Positions 22,395 through 35,115 of a stretch of 64,000 nt of DNA are shown in pieces. Source of the DNA: Arachis hypogaea (lineage: Eukaryota; Streptophyta; Magnoliopsida; Fabales; Fabaceae). Under the pieces are notes generated by a model, which was given only the letters and a program-made list of their open reading frames with translations, was not told the DNA's origin and did not search any database. Position numbers and translations under genes: made by a program. Within the stretch, counting starts at the first letter, position 1. Each line of letters opens with the position of its first letter. The stretch lies in NCBI RefSeq assembly GCF_003086295.3, contig NC_092039.1, forward strand, positions 67,537,649 to 67,601,648. The letters run 5' to 3'.

Positions 22395-23800
22395 ATGGCA
22401 CCACCAAAAAGCTCAGCCTCAAAGAAGAGAAAAACCAAGGAACCAACCTCTGGATCCTCAAGCTCTTTTAATGACTACAAGTTCCTCTCTGTATTCAACC
22501 AAAATCAATTTTATGGTTGGGTGAGTGAGAGGGAAAACATTCCAGAAGTTGGGTTTCAACTAGGGAGGAATGAGCATATTGAAATCAACATTGAGATCGA
22601 ACAGAGGGGTTGGTCACTTCTATGTAACCCACCAAGGAAAGTGGTAGAGAGCTTGGTGAGCGAGTTCCATGCCAACGCAGTGCCTCAACCAGGGCAACAA
22701 TTTGGCTACATTAGCTATGTAAAGGGGAAGTCTATTGACTACAGCCCCTCTAGCATAGAAAGAATGCTAATGGTGAAGAGGACAAGCTCCACTCAGAGCT
22801 ATGAAGAGAGAATAATGCAGCAAGACCCTAGGTTTGAGGAGATTCTGAGTGAAATCTGTGTGATGAATGTGCATTGGATAAATGACAAGGATGGGATACC
22901 CAACCAATTGAGGAGAAGAGATTTGAGCCCCCAAGCTAGAGGGTGGCTAGAATTTGTGAGGAGGTGCCTAATCCCACATCCAATATTTTAGAGGTGACCA
23001 AGGAGAGAGCTGTGCTCATCTACAGCATCATGAGAGGAGAAAACATCAATGTGGGGGAGATGATCGCCAACAACATCAACAAAGTGCTGAAAAATACCAG
23101 TGACAACACAAGGTTGGCATTCCCTAGTATTATACAGAGGCTATGTGATGAGGCTGGAGTTGAAAAGATCATTGATGAAGTGCTTGTGAAGCAAGACAAG
23201 TTCATAACTGCCAAGAAGATGGCCAAAGTGGTGGCTGTCCACCCACTCAACAGGGCTAGAGAACGAAGAGCTCATGCTTATGAACCACAACAACAGCAAA
23301 AAGAGGGAGAGGCAAAAGAGTAACCTCACTTCCTAGCACTTCAACCACCACCACACTACCAATATCAATAATTTCCAGAGGGATTCAACTGGGAGCAATT
23401 GCAAGGAGATGTACACCAAATGAAGGGAGACCTACACCACTTGAGGAAAGATGTCAATCAATTCAAGGAGAGTCAACAACAATAGAGACAAGTCAACTAG
23501 AACATTCAACAACTCCAAGGGGGCTTTGAGAACCTCAAAGAGCAGCAAAATCAGATTAACTGTAGAGAGATGCAAGGCAGCCTAGGAATGATTCTGGAGC
23601 GGCAACTACAACAAATGGAGAGTCTTGCTGAATTCAGACACCTTTATGAAGCAAGGACTATAGCCAGAGTGGAATATGATTGCTATGCACAAACAAAAAT
23701 GAGCTACCTGTGCAATGCGGTGGCTAACATGAACCCCAACTACCCCATCTATATGCAGAAATTGGAGTAACTCAGCTCAAGGCAAGAAGAAATGGCATAC
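22395..23800 (+). pseudogene. Element C second ORF, 5' part, broken
   Basis: Starts MAPPKSSASKKRKTKEP and shows the same core as the second ORFs of A and B: PEVGFQL, EFHANAV, YISYVKGKSIDYSPSS and LRRRDLSPQARGW. A frameshift near 22945-22990 moves the reading to a frame that ends at 23323. Stops and changes follow, and an N- and Q-rich coiled-coil part runs to about 23770. Element D inserts at 23800, and the C-terminus (ending LGFW) is found at 34955-35115. Confidence 0.8.
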
Positions 23801-24170
23801 TGATGAGCGGATAATTTATACGCTTTTTGGCATTGTTTTTAGGTAGTTTTTAGTAGGATCTAGCTACTTTTAGGGATGTTTTTATTAGTTTTTATGCAAA
23901 ATTCATATTTCTGAACTTTACTTTGAGTTTGTGTGTTTTTCTATGATTTCAGGTATTTTCTGGCTAAAATTGAGGAACCTGAGCAAAAATCTTATTCAGG
24001 CTGAAAAAGAACTGCTGATGCTGTTGGATTCTGACCTCCCTGTACTCGAAATGGATTTTCTGGAGCTACATAACTTCAAATGGCGCGCTCTCAACTGCGT
24101 TGGAAATTAGACATTCAGTGCTTTCCAGAAATATATAATAGTCCATACTTTATTTGAGTTTAGAGGATGC

Positions 24171-24284
24171 AAACTGGCGTTCAACGCCAGTTTCATGCTG
24201 CATTCTGGAGTAAAACGCCAGAAACACGTCACAAACCAGAGTTAAACGCCAAAAATACGTTACAACTTGGCGTTTAACCCCAAG
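24171..24284 (+). repeat. U3 palindromes, D/E family
   Basis: Core ACTGGCGTTCAACGCCAGT, then dispersed half-sites AAACGCCA and TGGCGTTTAA. Same core as the internal arrays of D and E. Confidence 0.85.
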
Positions 24285-24396
24285 AGAAGCCTCTGCACGT
24301 GTAAAGCTCAAGCTCAGCCCAAGCACACCAAAGTGGACCCCGGAAGTAGATTTCTGCACTTAGACTTATTTCTGTAAACCCTAGCAGCTAGTTTAG

Positions 24397-24404
24397 TATA
24401 AATA
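24397..24404 (+). promoter_or_regulatory. TATA box of element D 5' LTR
   Basis: TATAAATA, 113 bp after the palindromes. Confidence 0.65.
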
Positions 24405-25305
24405 GAACTTTTTACTATTGTACTAAGTGTCTTGTCTTTGGATGGATCTTTAATCAGTGTATGCAATTTTAGACCTTCATGGGGGCTGGCCATTTGGCCA
24501 TGCCTGGACCATCACTTATGTATTTTCAACGGTGGAGTTTCTACACACCATAGATTAAGGTGTGGAGCTATACTGTTCCTCGAGTATTAATGCAATTACT
24601 ATTATTCTTCTATTCAATTCAGCTTATTCTTATTCTAAGATATTCGCTGTACTTCAACATGATGAATGTGATGATCCGTGATACTCATCATCATTCTCAC
24701 CTATGAACGTGTGCCTGACAACAACTTCCGTTCTACCTTAGATCGAACGCGTATCTCTTAGCCTCCATTCCGAAAGATCAGAGTCTTCGTGGTATAAGTT
24801 AGAATTATTGGCGGCCATTCCTAAGATCCGGAAAGTCTAAACCTTGTCTGTGGTATTCCGAGTAGGATCTGAGAGGGGATGACTGTGACAAGCTTCAAAC
24901 TTGCGAGTGTTGGGCGTAGTGACAGACGCAAAAGAATCACTGGATTCTATTCCAACATGATCGAGAACCGACAGATGATTAGCTGTGCTGTGACAGAGCA
25001 TTTGGACCATTTTCACTGAGAGGATAGGAAGTAGCCATTGACAACGGTGACGCCCTACATACAGCTTGCCATAGAAAGGAGTAAGAATGATTGGATGAAA
25101 GCAGTAGGAAAGCAGAAATTCAGAAGAAACAAAGCATCTCCATACACTTATCTGAAATTTCCACCAATGATTTACATAAGTATATCTATCTCTATTTTAT
25201 GCTTTATTTATCTTTATATTCAAAAACCATTATAACCATTTGAATCCGCCTAACTGAGATTCATAAGATGACCGTAACTTGCTTCATATCAACAATCTCC
25301 GTGGG

Positions 25306-26220
25306 CAGTGACGGATCCAGAAAATTTTAGAAGTGGGGGCAAAATAATTATAGCAAAATAATAAAAAATATTAATATTAATATGTTTAGATATTTAAATT
25401 TTAGAATATATTAGCTAATCAAAATTTTAATAAATAAATATAATTAATACATCTAAAAGTATAGTAATTTAGTTAATTTTTTTTCATTTCAATATTTCGG
25501 TAATATTACATGAGCTACATTTATTATTAATATTTGTGTCTAGTCAAGTATTTAATATCTGTCAAATTACATTTATATTGATTATTTTTTATATTATAAC
25601 TCAATAGCTAAAAAATTTATAAAAAATATAACTCGAATGAACTAAATTAAAATTTTGACAATTTTTTATTTTGGTGTCTGAATTTTTTCTAAAATTATGC
25701 GAGAAAGACAAAAAATTTGTGAAAAAAATAAAAATTCAAATCAAACAATCACAATTATCTTTATATGTAGATATAGACAAAATAATATATTTTTCTCTAT
25801 TAAATAAATATTAAATAATTTTTTGATATTTAATTGAAAAGTTAACATTTTATAATATTATAGTAAACGTTTTCTTAACGAAAACAATATTATATGTATG
25901 TATAAATTAAACAAAATAAAAAAAATAAATAAATGATATATATTATAAAAAAATATTAAATACTAATAATCTCATTTATATTTAAAAAATTAAGCTTAAC
26001 TTTAGGCAATTAAATAATTAGATTTTTATTAGTTAATATTAATATTTGTTTTGAATTTATATAATATAAATGTCTTATACATAATTTTTTTTTAAAGTGT
26101 GGGGGAAAATAAATTATTATAATGGGACAATTCTCTATATACATATATAATTATTATTAGTTTTTCAAAAATTTAATGGGGGCAATTGCCCCCACAGTGC
26201 CACACATAGATCCGTCCCTG
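25306..26220. mobile_element. Non-autonomous hAT-type DNA transposon in element D 5' LTR
   Basis: 915 bp, AT-rich, with no ORF of note. The ends CAGTGACGGATC and GATCCGTCCCTG are imperfect terminal inverted repeats of CAGGGACGGATC type. An exact 8 bp duplication TCCGTGGG (25298-25305 and 26221-26228) flanks it, and the 3' LTR of the same element has one uninterrupted copy of that site (34801-34808). A TIR beginning CAG with an 8 bp TSD is the hAT pattern. Insertion came after element D had integrated. Confidence 0.9.
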
Positions 26221-26380
26221 TCCGTGGGATTGACCCTTACTCACGTAAGGTTTATTACTTGGACGACCCAGTGCACTATCTGGTTAGTTGTGCAAAGTTG
26301 TGACAAAGTGTGATTCATGTTTGAGAGCTCCAAGTCTTTGGTGCTATTGTTGATTATCACAATTTCGTGCACCAAGTTTT

Positions 26381-26397
26381 TGGCGCCGTTGCCGGGA
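26381..26397 (+). other. Element D primer-binding site (tRNA-Asp)
   Basis: TGGCGCCGTTGCCGGGA, one G shorter than the perfect 18-nt complement, 6 nt after the LTR end. Confidence 0.85.
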
Positions 26398-27893
26398 ATT
26401 GTTCGAGTTTGGACAACTGACGGTTCATCTTGTTGCTCAGATTAGGTAATTTTCTTCTTATTTTGTTTTCCAAAAAGTTTTCAAAAAGTTTTTTCAAAAA
26501 AAATAATTTTCAAAAAAGAAAATACAAAAAAATTAATAAAATCATAAAAACCAAAAATATTTTTGTGTTTCTTATTTGAGTCTAGTGTCAATTTTTAAGT
26601 TTGGTGTCAATTGCATGTTTTTAAAATTTATGCATTTTTTTGAAAAATTCATGCATTGTATTCTTCATGATCTTCAAGTTGTTCTTGATAAGTCTTCTTG
26701 TTTGATCTTCATATTTTCTTGTTTTGTGTCTTTTGGTGTTTTTCATATGCATTTTTGCATTCATAGTGTCTAAGCATTAAAAATTTCTAAGTTTTGTGTC
26801 TTGCATGTTTTTCTTTTCTTGAAAATTTTTCAAAAATAAGTCTTGATGTTCATCTTGATCTTCAAAGTGTTCTTGGTGTTCATCTTGACATTCATAGTGT
26901 TCTTGCATGCATCATGTGTTTTGATTCATAATTTTCATGTTGTAAGTCATATTTGTGTTTTTCTCTCTCCTCATTAAAAACTCAAAAATAAAAAAAATAT
27001 CTTTCCCTTATTTGTCTCATAATTTTCGAAATCTTTGGGTTGACTTAGTCAAAAAATTTTAAAATTAGTTGTTTCTTGTTTGTCAAGTCAAGATTTCAAT
27101 TTTAAAAATCTTATCATTTCAAAACTTTTTCAAAAATCAAATCTTTTTTATTTTTCTTTTGTATTTTCGAAAATTTTAAAAATTGATTTTCAAAATCTTT
27201 TTCTTATTTTTATTTCATAATTTTCTAAAACTTTACTAACAATTAATGTGATTGATTCAAAAATTTGAAGTTTGTTACTTTTTTGTTAAGAAAGGTTCAA
27301 TCTTTAAACTCTAGAATCATATGTTTTAGTTTCTTGTTAGTCAAGTAATCAATTTTAATTTTAAAAATCAAATCTTTTTCAAAACAAATCTCAATCATAT
27401 CTTTTCAATCATATGTTTTTCAAAATCAATTTCAAAATCTTTTCTAACTTCTTATCTTTTCAAAATTGATTTTCAAATCTTTTTCAACTAACTAATTGAC
27501 TTTTTGTTTTACTATTTCTTATTTTTTTCAAAACCACCTAACTACTTTCCTCTCTCTAATTTTCGAAAATCACCTCCCTCTTTTTTAAAATTCTTTTTAC
27601 TTAACTAATTGTTTCAAATTTTAATTTTGATTTTATTTCTTCTCTTAATTTTCGAAAATCACTAACCTTTTTTCAAAAACAATTTTCAAAAGTCTCTCCC
27701 TCTCATCTCTTTCTATTTATTTTATTTATTTACTAACACTTCTCTTTATCTTAAAATTCAAACCCTCTCTTCTCTTCTGTGTTCGAATTTTTCTCCTCTT
27801 CATTCTTATTCTTCTTTTCTTCTACTCACATAAAGGAATCTCTATACTATGACATAGAGGATTCCTCTTCTTTTCTGTTCTCTTCTTTTTCAT
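26398..27893 (+). other. Element D leader, no gene
   Basis: About 1.5 kb of U-rich sequence with many repeats of TTTTCAAAATC and TTTTCGAAAAT. One AAGTTTGGTGT at 26597-26607. No coding capacity seen. Confidence 0.65.
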
Positions 27894-30235
27894 ATGAGCA
27901 GGAGTTAGGACAAGGACATTCTTGTTGAAGCAGATCCTGAACCTGAAATGACTCTGAAAAAGAAGCTAAGAGAAGCTAAAGCACAACAATCCAGAGAAAA
28001 CCTTACAAAAATTTTTGAAAAAGAATAGGAGAGGGCAGCCGAAAATAATGACAACAACAATCATGCAAGGAGGATGCTTGGTGATTATACTACACCTACT
28101 TCCAAATTTTATGGAAGAAGCATCTCAATCCCTGCCATTGGAGCAAACAATTTTGAGCTGAATCCTCAACTAGTTGCTCTAATGCAACAAAACTGCAAGT
28201 TTCATGGACTTTCATCAGAAGATCCCTATCAGTTGTTAACTGAATTCTTGCAGATCTGTGATACTGTTAAGACTAATGGAGTAGATCCTGAAGTCTACAG
28301 GCTCATGCTTTTCCCTTTTGCTGTAAGAGACAGAGCTAGAACATGGTTGGACTCACAACCTAAAGATAGCATGGACTCTTGGGATAAGTTGGTCACGGCC
28401 TTCTTGGCCAAGTTCTTTCCTCCTCAAAAGCTGAGCAAGCTTAGAGTGGATGTTCAGACCTTCAAGCAAAAAGATGGTGAATCCCTCTATGAAGGTTGGG
28501 AAAGATACAAGCAGTTGACCAAAAAGTGTCCTTCTGACATGCTTTCAGAATGGACTATTTTAGATATATTCTATGATGGTCTATCTGAGTTCTCTAAGAT
28601 GTCACTGGACCATTCTGCAGGTGGATCCATTCACCTAAAGAAAATGCCTGTAGAAGCTTAAGAACTCATTGACATGGTTGCAAATAACCAATTCAGGTAC
28701 ACCTCTGAGAGGAATCCTATGAGTAATGGGATGCCTCAGAGGAAGGGAGTTCTTGAAATTGATGCTCTGAATGCCATATTGGCTCAGACAAAATGTCGAC
28801 TTAGCAAGTCAATATGATTTCTTAGAGTCTGTATGGATGGCAAAATGCATCCAACAGTACTAAAGAGGCATCTTCTAAAGAAGAAGCTTATGATCCTGAG
28901 AACCCTGTAATGGCAGAGGTGAATTACATGGGTAAACCCTATGGAAACACTTATAATTCCTCATAGAGAAATCATCCAAATTTCTCATGGAAGGATCAAC
29001 AAAAGACTCAACAAGGATTTAATAATGATGGAAGAAACAGGTTTAGCAATAGCAAGCCTTTTCCATCATCTTCTCAGCAACAGACAGAGAATTCTGAGCA
29101 GAGCCCCTCTAGCTTAGCAAATATAGTCTCTGATCTATCTAAGGCCACTTTAAGTTTCATGAGTGAAACAAGGTCCTCCATTAGAAATTTGGAGGCACAA
29201 GTGGGTCAGCTAAGTAAGAAAATCACTGAAACTCCTCCTAGTACTCTCCCAAGCAATACAGAAGAGAATCCAAAAAGAGAGTGCAAGGCCATTGATATAA
29301 TCAAAATGGCCGAATCCAAAGAGGAAGGGGAGGATGTGAACCCCAATGAGGAAGACCTCATGGGACGTCTCCCAGAGAGAAAAGAGTTCCCTATTGAGGA
29401 CCTAAAGGAATCTAAGGCTCATATAGAGACTATAGAGATTCCATTAAACTTTCTCCTGCCATTCATGAGCTCTGAGAACTATTCTTCCTCTGAAGAGGAT
29501 GAGGATGTAACTGAAGAGCAAGTTACTCAATATCTAGGAGCCATCATGAAGCTGAATGCGCAGTTGTTTGGTAATGAGACTTGGAAAGGTGAACCTCCCT
29601 TGCTCATTAGTGAACTAGATACATGGGTTCAGCAAACTCTACCTCAAAAGAAACAAGATCCTAGTAAATTCTTAATATCATGTACCATAGGCACCATAAC
29701 CTTTGAGAAGGCTCTATGTGACCTGGGGTCAGGTATAAATCTTATGCCACTCTTTGTAATGGAAAAGTTGGGGATCTTTGAGGTACAAGCTGCAAGAATC
29801 TCATTAGAAATGGCAGACAAGTCAATAAAACAAGCTTATGGATTGGTAGAGGACGTGTTGGTAAAGGTTAAAGGCCTTTACATCCCTGCTGATTTCATAA
29901 TTTTAGACACTGGGAAGGATGAGAATGAATCCATCATTCTTGGAAGACCCTTCCTAGCCACAACAAAAGCTGTGATTGATGTTGACAGAGGTGAACTAGT
30001 CCTTCAATTGAATGGGGACTACCTTGTATTTAAAGCTCAAGGTTATCCTTCTGTAAAAATGGAAAAGAGGCACGATAAGCTTCTCTCAATACAGAGTCAA
30101 ACAAAGCCCCCACAATCAAACTCTAAGTTTGGTGTTGGGAAGCCACAACCAAACTCTAAGTTTGGTGTTGAACCCCCACATTCAAACTCTAAGTTTGGTG
30201 TTGGGAGGTCCCAACAATGCTCTGAACATCTGTGA
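27894..30235 (+). pseudogene. Element D gag-pro, decayed
   Basis: ATG at 27894 is followed by a stop at codon 5 (AAG to TAG compared with element E) and another stop near 28027. The capsid-like part (28074-28661; NNFELNPQLVALM, FLAKFFPPQK) is open to a stop at 28659-28661. Another break lies between 28700 and 29150. The protease part (29159-30235) is open, with CDLGSGINLMP and ILGRPFLATTKA. Its last 35 residues contain three NSKFGV units, which are the translation of three AAGTTTGGTGT copies. I see no integrase-like tail here, unlike in A and B. Confidence 0.88.
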
Positions 30236-30254
30236 AGCTCCATGAGAGCTCACT

Positions 30255-30300
30255 GTTAAGCTATTGACATTAAAGAAGCGCTTATTAGGAGCCAACCCAA
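30255..30300 (+). promoter_or_regulatory. Two-hairpin conserved block, element D (46 nt, decayed)
   Basis: GTTAAGCTATTGAC, then ATTAAAGAAGCGCTT, then a damaged second stem (TTAGGAGCCAACCCAA). It lies 19 nt after the stop codon. Confidence 0.65.
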
Positions 30301-30437
30301 TTTTTATTTATCTATATTTCTATTGTTCTTTTATGTTTTATTAGGTTTATGATCATGTGGAGTCACAAAACAATTGCAAAAATTAAAAACAGAATCAAAA
30401 ACAGGAAAAGAAAAAGCACACCTTGGAGGAAGAGCTG

Positions 30438-30640
30438 TCTGGCTTTTAAACGCCAGAAACAAGCATCTGTCTGGCGTTTAACGCCAGAAATAAGCACCAA
30501 GCTGGCGTTTAACGCCAGAAACAAGCATCAAGCTGGCGTTAAACACTAGAAACAGGCTACATCTGGGTGTTTAACGCCAGAAACAAGCTACAGTCTGGCG
30601 TTAAATGCCAGGATTGCATACAGAGGGCGTTTTACACGCC
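30438..30640 (+). repeat. Internal palindromic array between the ORFs of element D
   Basis: Six to seven units of the CTGGCGTTTAACGCCAG type about 30 bp apart, separated by AAACAAGCATC-like spacers. The core is shared with the LTR palindromes of the family. Confidence 0.88.
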
Positions 30641-31164
30641 TAAAAGGTGCAAGGATGAGAAATCCTTGACACCTCAAGATCTGTGGACCCGCAAGATCAC
30701 ATCAGGATCTGTGGACCCCACAGGATCACCTCAGGATCTGTAGACCCCATAAGATCCCCACCTACCCCATCTCCCTCTCTCACACCTTTTCATAACACTC
30801 TTCCCCAAACATCATTCACCAATCACCTCAATCACTCTTCCCCATCAGCTCTTCACAACTCACATCCATCCTCTCTTCCCCATAAACCCCAGCTACCTTC
30901 AAATTCAAAATCTCTTTCTCACCCAAACCCACCCTATATGACCAAACCATAAACTTCTCTCCCTCCACTATATAAACCCCCCTATCCTTCTTCATTTTCA
31001 CACATCACTACCCTCTCTTCTCACCCTTGGCCGAAACCCACACCTCTCTCCCTCTCCTCCATATCTTCTTCTTCTTCTATTCTTTTTTCTTTTGCTCGAG
31101 GGTGAGCAATATTCTAAGTTTGGTGTAGTAAAAGCATAGCTTTTTTGTTTTTCCATAACCATTT

Positions 31165-32230
31165 ATGACACCTAAGACCAGAGAAACCTCTAGAAAGAGG
31201 AAAGGGAAGACAATTGCTTCCACCTCTGAGTCATGGGAGATGGAGAGATTCATCTCAAAAGCACATCAAGACCACTTCTATGAAGTTGTGGCTAAGAAGA
31301 AGGTGGTCCCTGAGGTCCCTTTCATGCTCAAGAAAAATGAGTATCTGGAGATCCGACATGAGATCCAAAGAAGAGGTTGGGAAGTTCTTACCAATCTCAT
31401 TCAACAAGTCGGAATGTTAATGGTTCAAGAGTTCTATGCCAATGCATGGATCACTAGGAACCATGATCAAAGTATGAACCCGAATCCAAAGAATTATCTT
31501 ACAACGGCTCGGGGAAAATGCTTAGATTTCATTCCGGAGAACGTAAGGTTGGCGTCAACTTACCTATGATGCAAGAAGATGCACGCCCCTACACTAGAAG
31601 GGTGAAATTTGATCAAAGGTTGGACCAAGTCCTCATGGACAAATGTGTGGAAGGAGCTCAATGGAAAAGAGACTCAAAAGGCAAGCCGGTTCAATTGAGA
31701 AGACTGGACCTTAAGCCTGTGGCTAGAGGATGGTCGGAGTTCATTCAACGCTTCATGAAGTCATCTCTCTAGAACTATACAAAGTAGCTGAAAAGCCCTC
31801 CACCTTGGCAAGGCTAGCTTTTTCTCATCTCATTTGCCATCTATGATACTTAGCTAGAGTTGTCGTAGAAGGAGACATCCTCATTGAAGAGGACAAGCCC
31901 ATCACTAAGAAGAGGATGGAGCAAACAAGAGAGCCTATCCATGGATCTCAAGAGACGCATGAGGAAGCTCATCATCAAGAAATCCCTGAGATGCCTCAAG
32001 GGATGCATTTTTCTCCAAACAACTATTGGGAACAACTCAACACTTCTCTATAAGGATTGAGTCAAGACATGAACCAATTAAGGGTGGAACACCAAGAGCA
32101 CTCCATCATTCTCAATGAGATTAGAGAAGATCAAAGAGCTATGAGGGAGGAGCAACAACGGCAAGGAAGAGACATAGAGGAGCTCAAGAACACCATTGGT
32201 CCTTCAAGAAGAAGGCGCCACCCTCACTAA
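31165..32230 (+). pseudogene. Element D second ORF, decayed
   Basis: Starts MTPKTRETSRKRKGK and follows element E's second ORF. It has a frameshift near 31545, a deletion of about 90 bp near 31752-31760 (the segment after FIQR up to HEV in element E), a stop at 31770-31772 and further damage. The C-terminal coiled coil and stop at 32228-32230 are recognisable. Confidence 0.85.
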
Positions 32231-33302
32231 GGTGGACTCATTCCTTAACTTCCTTGTTCTTGTCTCTCTGTTTTTTGACTTTATGCTTTATGTTTGTCTA
32301 TGTTTTGAGTCTTTACTACATGATCATTAGTATTTAGTAACTATGTCTTAAGGCTATGAATAATTCCATGAATCCTTCACCTTTCTTAAATGAAAAATAT
32401 TTCTAATACAAAAGAACAAGAAGTACATGAGTTTCAAATTCATCCTTGAAATTAGTTTAATTATATTGATGTGGTGACAATACTTTTTGTTTTCTGAATG
32501 AATGCTTGAACAGTGCATATTTTTTTATCTTGTTGTTTATGAATGTTAAAATTGTTGGCTCTTGAAAGAATGATGAACAAAGAGAAATGTTATTGATGAT
32601 CTGAAAAATTATAAAATTGATTCTTGAAGCAAGAAAAAGCAGTGAAGAACAAAGCATGCGAAAAAAAAGCAAGCAGAAAAAGCCAATAGCCCTTAAAACC
32701 AAAAAGCAAGGGTAAAAAGGATCCAAGGCTTTGAGCATCAATGGATAGGAGGGCCCAAGGAAATAAATCCAGGCCTAAGCGGCTAAATCAAGCTGTCCCT
32801 AACCATGTGCTTGTGGCATGCAGGTCCAAGTGAAAAGCTTGAGACAAAATGGTTAAAGTCGTGATTCAAAGCAAAAAGAATATGCTTAAGATCTCTGGAC
32901 ATCTCTAACTGGGGACTTTAGCAAAGCTGAGTCACAATGTGAAAAGGTTCACCCAGTCATGTGTCTGTGACATTTATGTATCCGGTGGTAATACTGGAAA
33001 ACAAAGTGCTTAGGGCCACGGCCAATACTCATAAAAGTAGCTGTGTTCAAGAATCAACATACTTAACTAGGAGAATTAATAACACTATCTGAACTCCGAG
33101 TTCCTATAGATGCCAATCATTCTAAACTTCAAAGGATAAAGTGAGATGCCAAAACTATTCAAAGGCAAAAAGCTACAAGTCCTGCTCATCTAATTAGAAC
33201 TAATATTCGTTGATATTTTGAGATTTATAGTATATTCTCTTCTTTTTATCCTATTTAATTTTTAGTTTCTTGAGGACAAGCAATAATTTAAGTTTGGTGT
33301 TG
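32231..33302 (+). other. Element D 3' untranslated region and priming block
   Basis: No gene seen. It ends TTGAGGACAAGCAATAA, then TTTAAGTTTGGTGTTG against the LTR. Confidence 0.6.
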
Positions 33303-34954
33303 TGATGAGCGGATAATTTATACGCTTTTTGGCATTGTTTTTAGGTAGTTTTTAGTAGGATCTAGCTACTTTTAGGAATATTTTTATTAGTTTTTATGCA
33401 AAATTCACATTTCAGGACTTTACTATGAGTTTGTGTGTTTTTCTATGATTTCAGGTATTTTCTGGCAGAAATTGAGGGACCTGAGCAAAAATCTGATTCA
33501 GGCTGGAAAAGGACTGTTGATGCTGTTAGATTCTGACCTCCCTGCACTCGAAATGAATTTTCTAGAGCTACAAAACTCCAAATGGTGCTCTCTCAATTGC
33601 GTTGGAAAGTAGACATCCAGGGCTTTCCAGCAATATATAATAGTCTATACTTTATTCGAGGTTAGATGATGCAAACTGGCGTTCAATGCCAGTTCCATGC
33701 TGCCTTCTGGAGTAAAACGCCAGAAACACGTCACAAACCAGAGTTAAACGCCAAAAACACGTTACAACCTGGCGTTTAACCCCAAGAAAAGCCTCTACAT
33801 GTGTAAAGCTCAAGCTCAACCCAAGCACACACCAAAGTGGGCCCCGGAAGTGGATTTCTGCACTTAGACTTATTTCTGTAAACCCTAGCAGCTAGTTTAG
33901 TATAAATAGAACTTTTTACTATTGTACTAAGCGTCTTGTCTTTGGATGGATCTTTAATCAGTGTATGCGATTTTAGACCTTCATGGGGCTGGCCATTCGG
34001 CCATGCCTGGACCATCACTTATGTATTTTCAACGGTGGAGTTTCTACACACCATAGATTAAGGTGTGGAGCTATGCTGTTCCTCGAGTATTAATACAATT
34101 ACTATTATTCTTCTATTCAATTCAGCTTATTCTTATTCTAAGATATTCGCTGTACTTCAACATCATGAATGTGATGATCCGTGACATTCATCATCATTCT
34201 CACCTATGAACGCGTGCTTGACAACTACTTCCGTTCTACCTTAGATCGAACGCGTATCTCTTAGCCTCCATTCCGAAAGATCGGAGTCTTCGTGGTATAA
34301 GCTAGAATTATTGGCAGCCATTCCTAAGATCCGGAAAGTCTAAACCTTGTCTGTGGTATTCCGAGTAGGATCTGAGAGGGGATGACTGTGACGAGCTTCA
34401 AACTTGCGAGTGTTGGGCGTAGTGACAGACGCAAAAGAATCACTGGATTCTATTCCAACATGATCGAGAACCGACAGACGATTAGCTGTGCTGTGACAGA
34501 GCATTTGGACTATTTTCACTGAGCGGATGGAAAGTTGCCATTGACAACGGTGACACCCTACATACAGCTTGCCATAGAAAAGAGTAAGAATGATTGGATG
34601 AAAGCAATAGGAAAGCAGAGATTCAGAAGGAACAAAGCATCTCCATACACTTATCTGAAATTCTCACCAATGATTTACATAAGTATCTCTATCTCTATTT
34701 TATGCTTTATTTATCTTTATATTCAAAAACCATTATAACCATTTGAATCCGCCTAACTAAGATTTACAAGATGACCATAGCTTGCTTCATACCAACAATC
34801 TCCGTGGGATCGACCCTTACTTACGTAAGGTTTATTACTTGGACGACCCGGTGCACTTGCTGGTTAGTTGTGCGAAGTTGTGACAAAGTGTGATTCATGT
34901 TTGAGAGCTCCAAGTATTTGGCGCCATTGTTGATGATCACAATTTCGTGCACCA
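33303..34954 (+). repeat. Element D 3' LTR
   Basis: Direct repeat of the 5' LTR without the hAT-type insertion. Palindromes at 33673-33782, TATAAATA at 33901-33908, GGCTGGCCATTCGGCCATGCC near 33987, conserved terminal hairpin at 34801-34863. Followed by the TSD CATAC. A 67-codon ORF at 34535 is shared by both LTRs but has no coding hallmark. Confidence 0.93.
34801..34863 (+). promoter_or_regulatory. Conserved LTR 3'-end hairpin, element D
   Basis: GTGGGATCGACC, then a CTTAC/GTAAG stem, then TTACTTGGACGACCCGGTGC and ACTTGCTGG. Compared with A and B the stem has changed on both sides and still pairs. Confidence 0.6.
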
Positions 34955-35115
34955 CATACCAACACAAGGAGAATGTGAAATCCAACATAAGGAGGTTAGG
35001 ATTTTGGAAGCCCAAGCCCAAGGATACCAAGGCTCAAGAAGGTTCCTCCAGGCCAGATGAAGATGGCTCATCCCCTCCCAAGAAGAAGGACAAAGGGAAG
35101 GGGCCAATGAATTAA
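34955..35115 (+). pseudogene. Element C second ORF, 3' end after element D
   Basis: Resumes at the TSD. It encodes a basic tail with RRLGFWKPKPKD and KKKDKGKGPMN, ending in TAA at 35113-35115. The GFW motif matches the C-termini of the second ORFs of A and B. Confidence 0.75.

Larger units (their letters stand above)
23801..26374 (+). repeat. Element D 5' LTR, interrupted by a hAT-type element
   Basis: Begins TGATGAGCGGATAATTT and ends TTTCGTGCACCA. It contains palindromes (24171-24284), TATAAATA (24397-24404) and a GGCTGGCCATTTGGCCATGCC hairpin (from about 24484) downstream of the TATA box. The hAT-type element sits at 25306-26220, directly before the conserved terminal hairpin. Confidence 0.93.
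23801..34954 (+). mobile_element. Element D: non-autonomous FIDEL/Feral-like LTR retrotransposon
   Basis: LTRs at 23801-26374 (containing a 915 bp hAT-type insertion) and 33303-34954 (1652 bp), flanked by the TSD CATAC (23796-23800 and 34955-34959). Without the insertion and its TSD copy the 5' LTR is 1651 bp. Order: primer-binding site, long leader, decayed gag-pro, 47-nt block, palindromic array, decayed second ORF, priming block. No polymerase or integrase is visible. It is related to element E by LTR and ORFs but is more decayed. Confidence 0.93.

Noticed and set aside
22395..23770. Retroviral envelope gene in element C
   Set aside because: The position fits, but there is no signal peptide, membrane segment or cysteine pattern. 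It belongs to the same family as the other second ORFs.
25038..25235. 65-67 codon ORF in D LTRs (also 34535-34738)
   Set aside because: Same LTR-copy explanation; hydrophobic tail from AT-rich sequence; not kept as an ORF in E LTRs.
34897..34954. Start of a 72-codon ORF joining the D LTR to the C second ORF
   Set aside because: The first part is LTR sequence. Only the part after the TSD at 34955 belongs to the element C gene.
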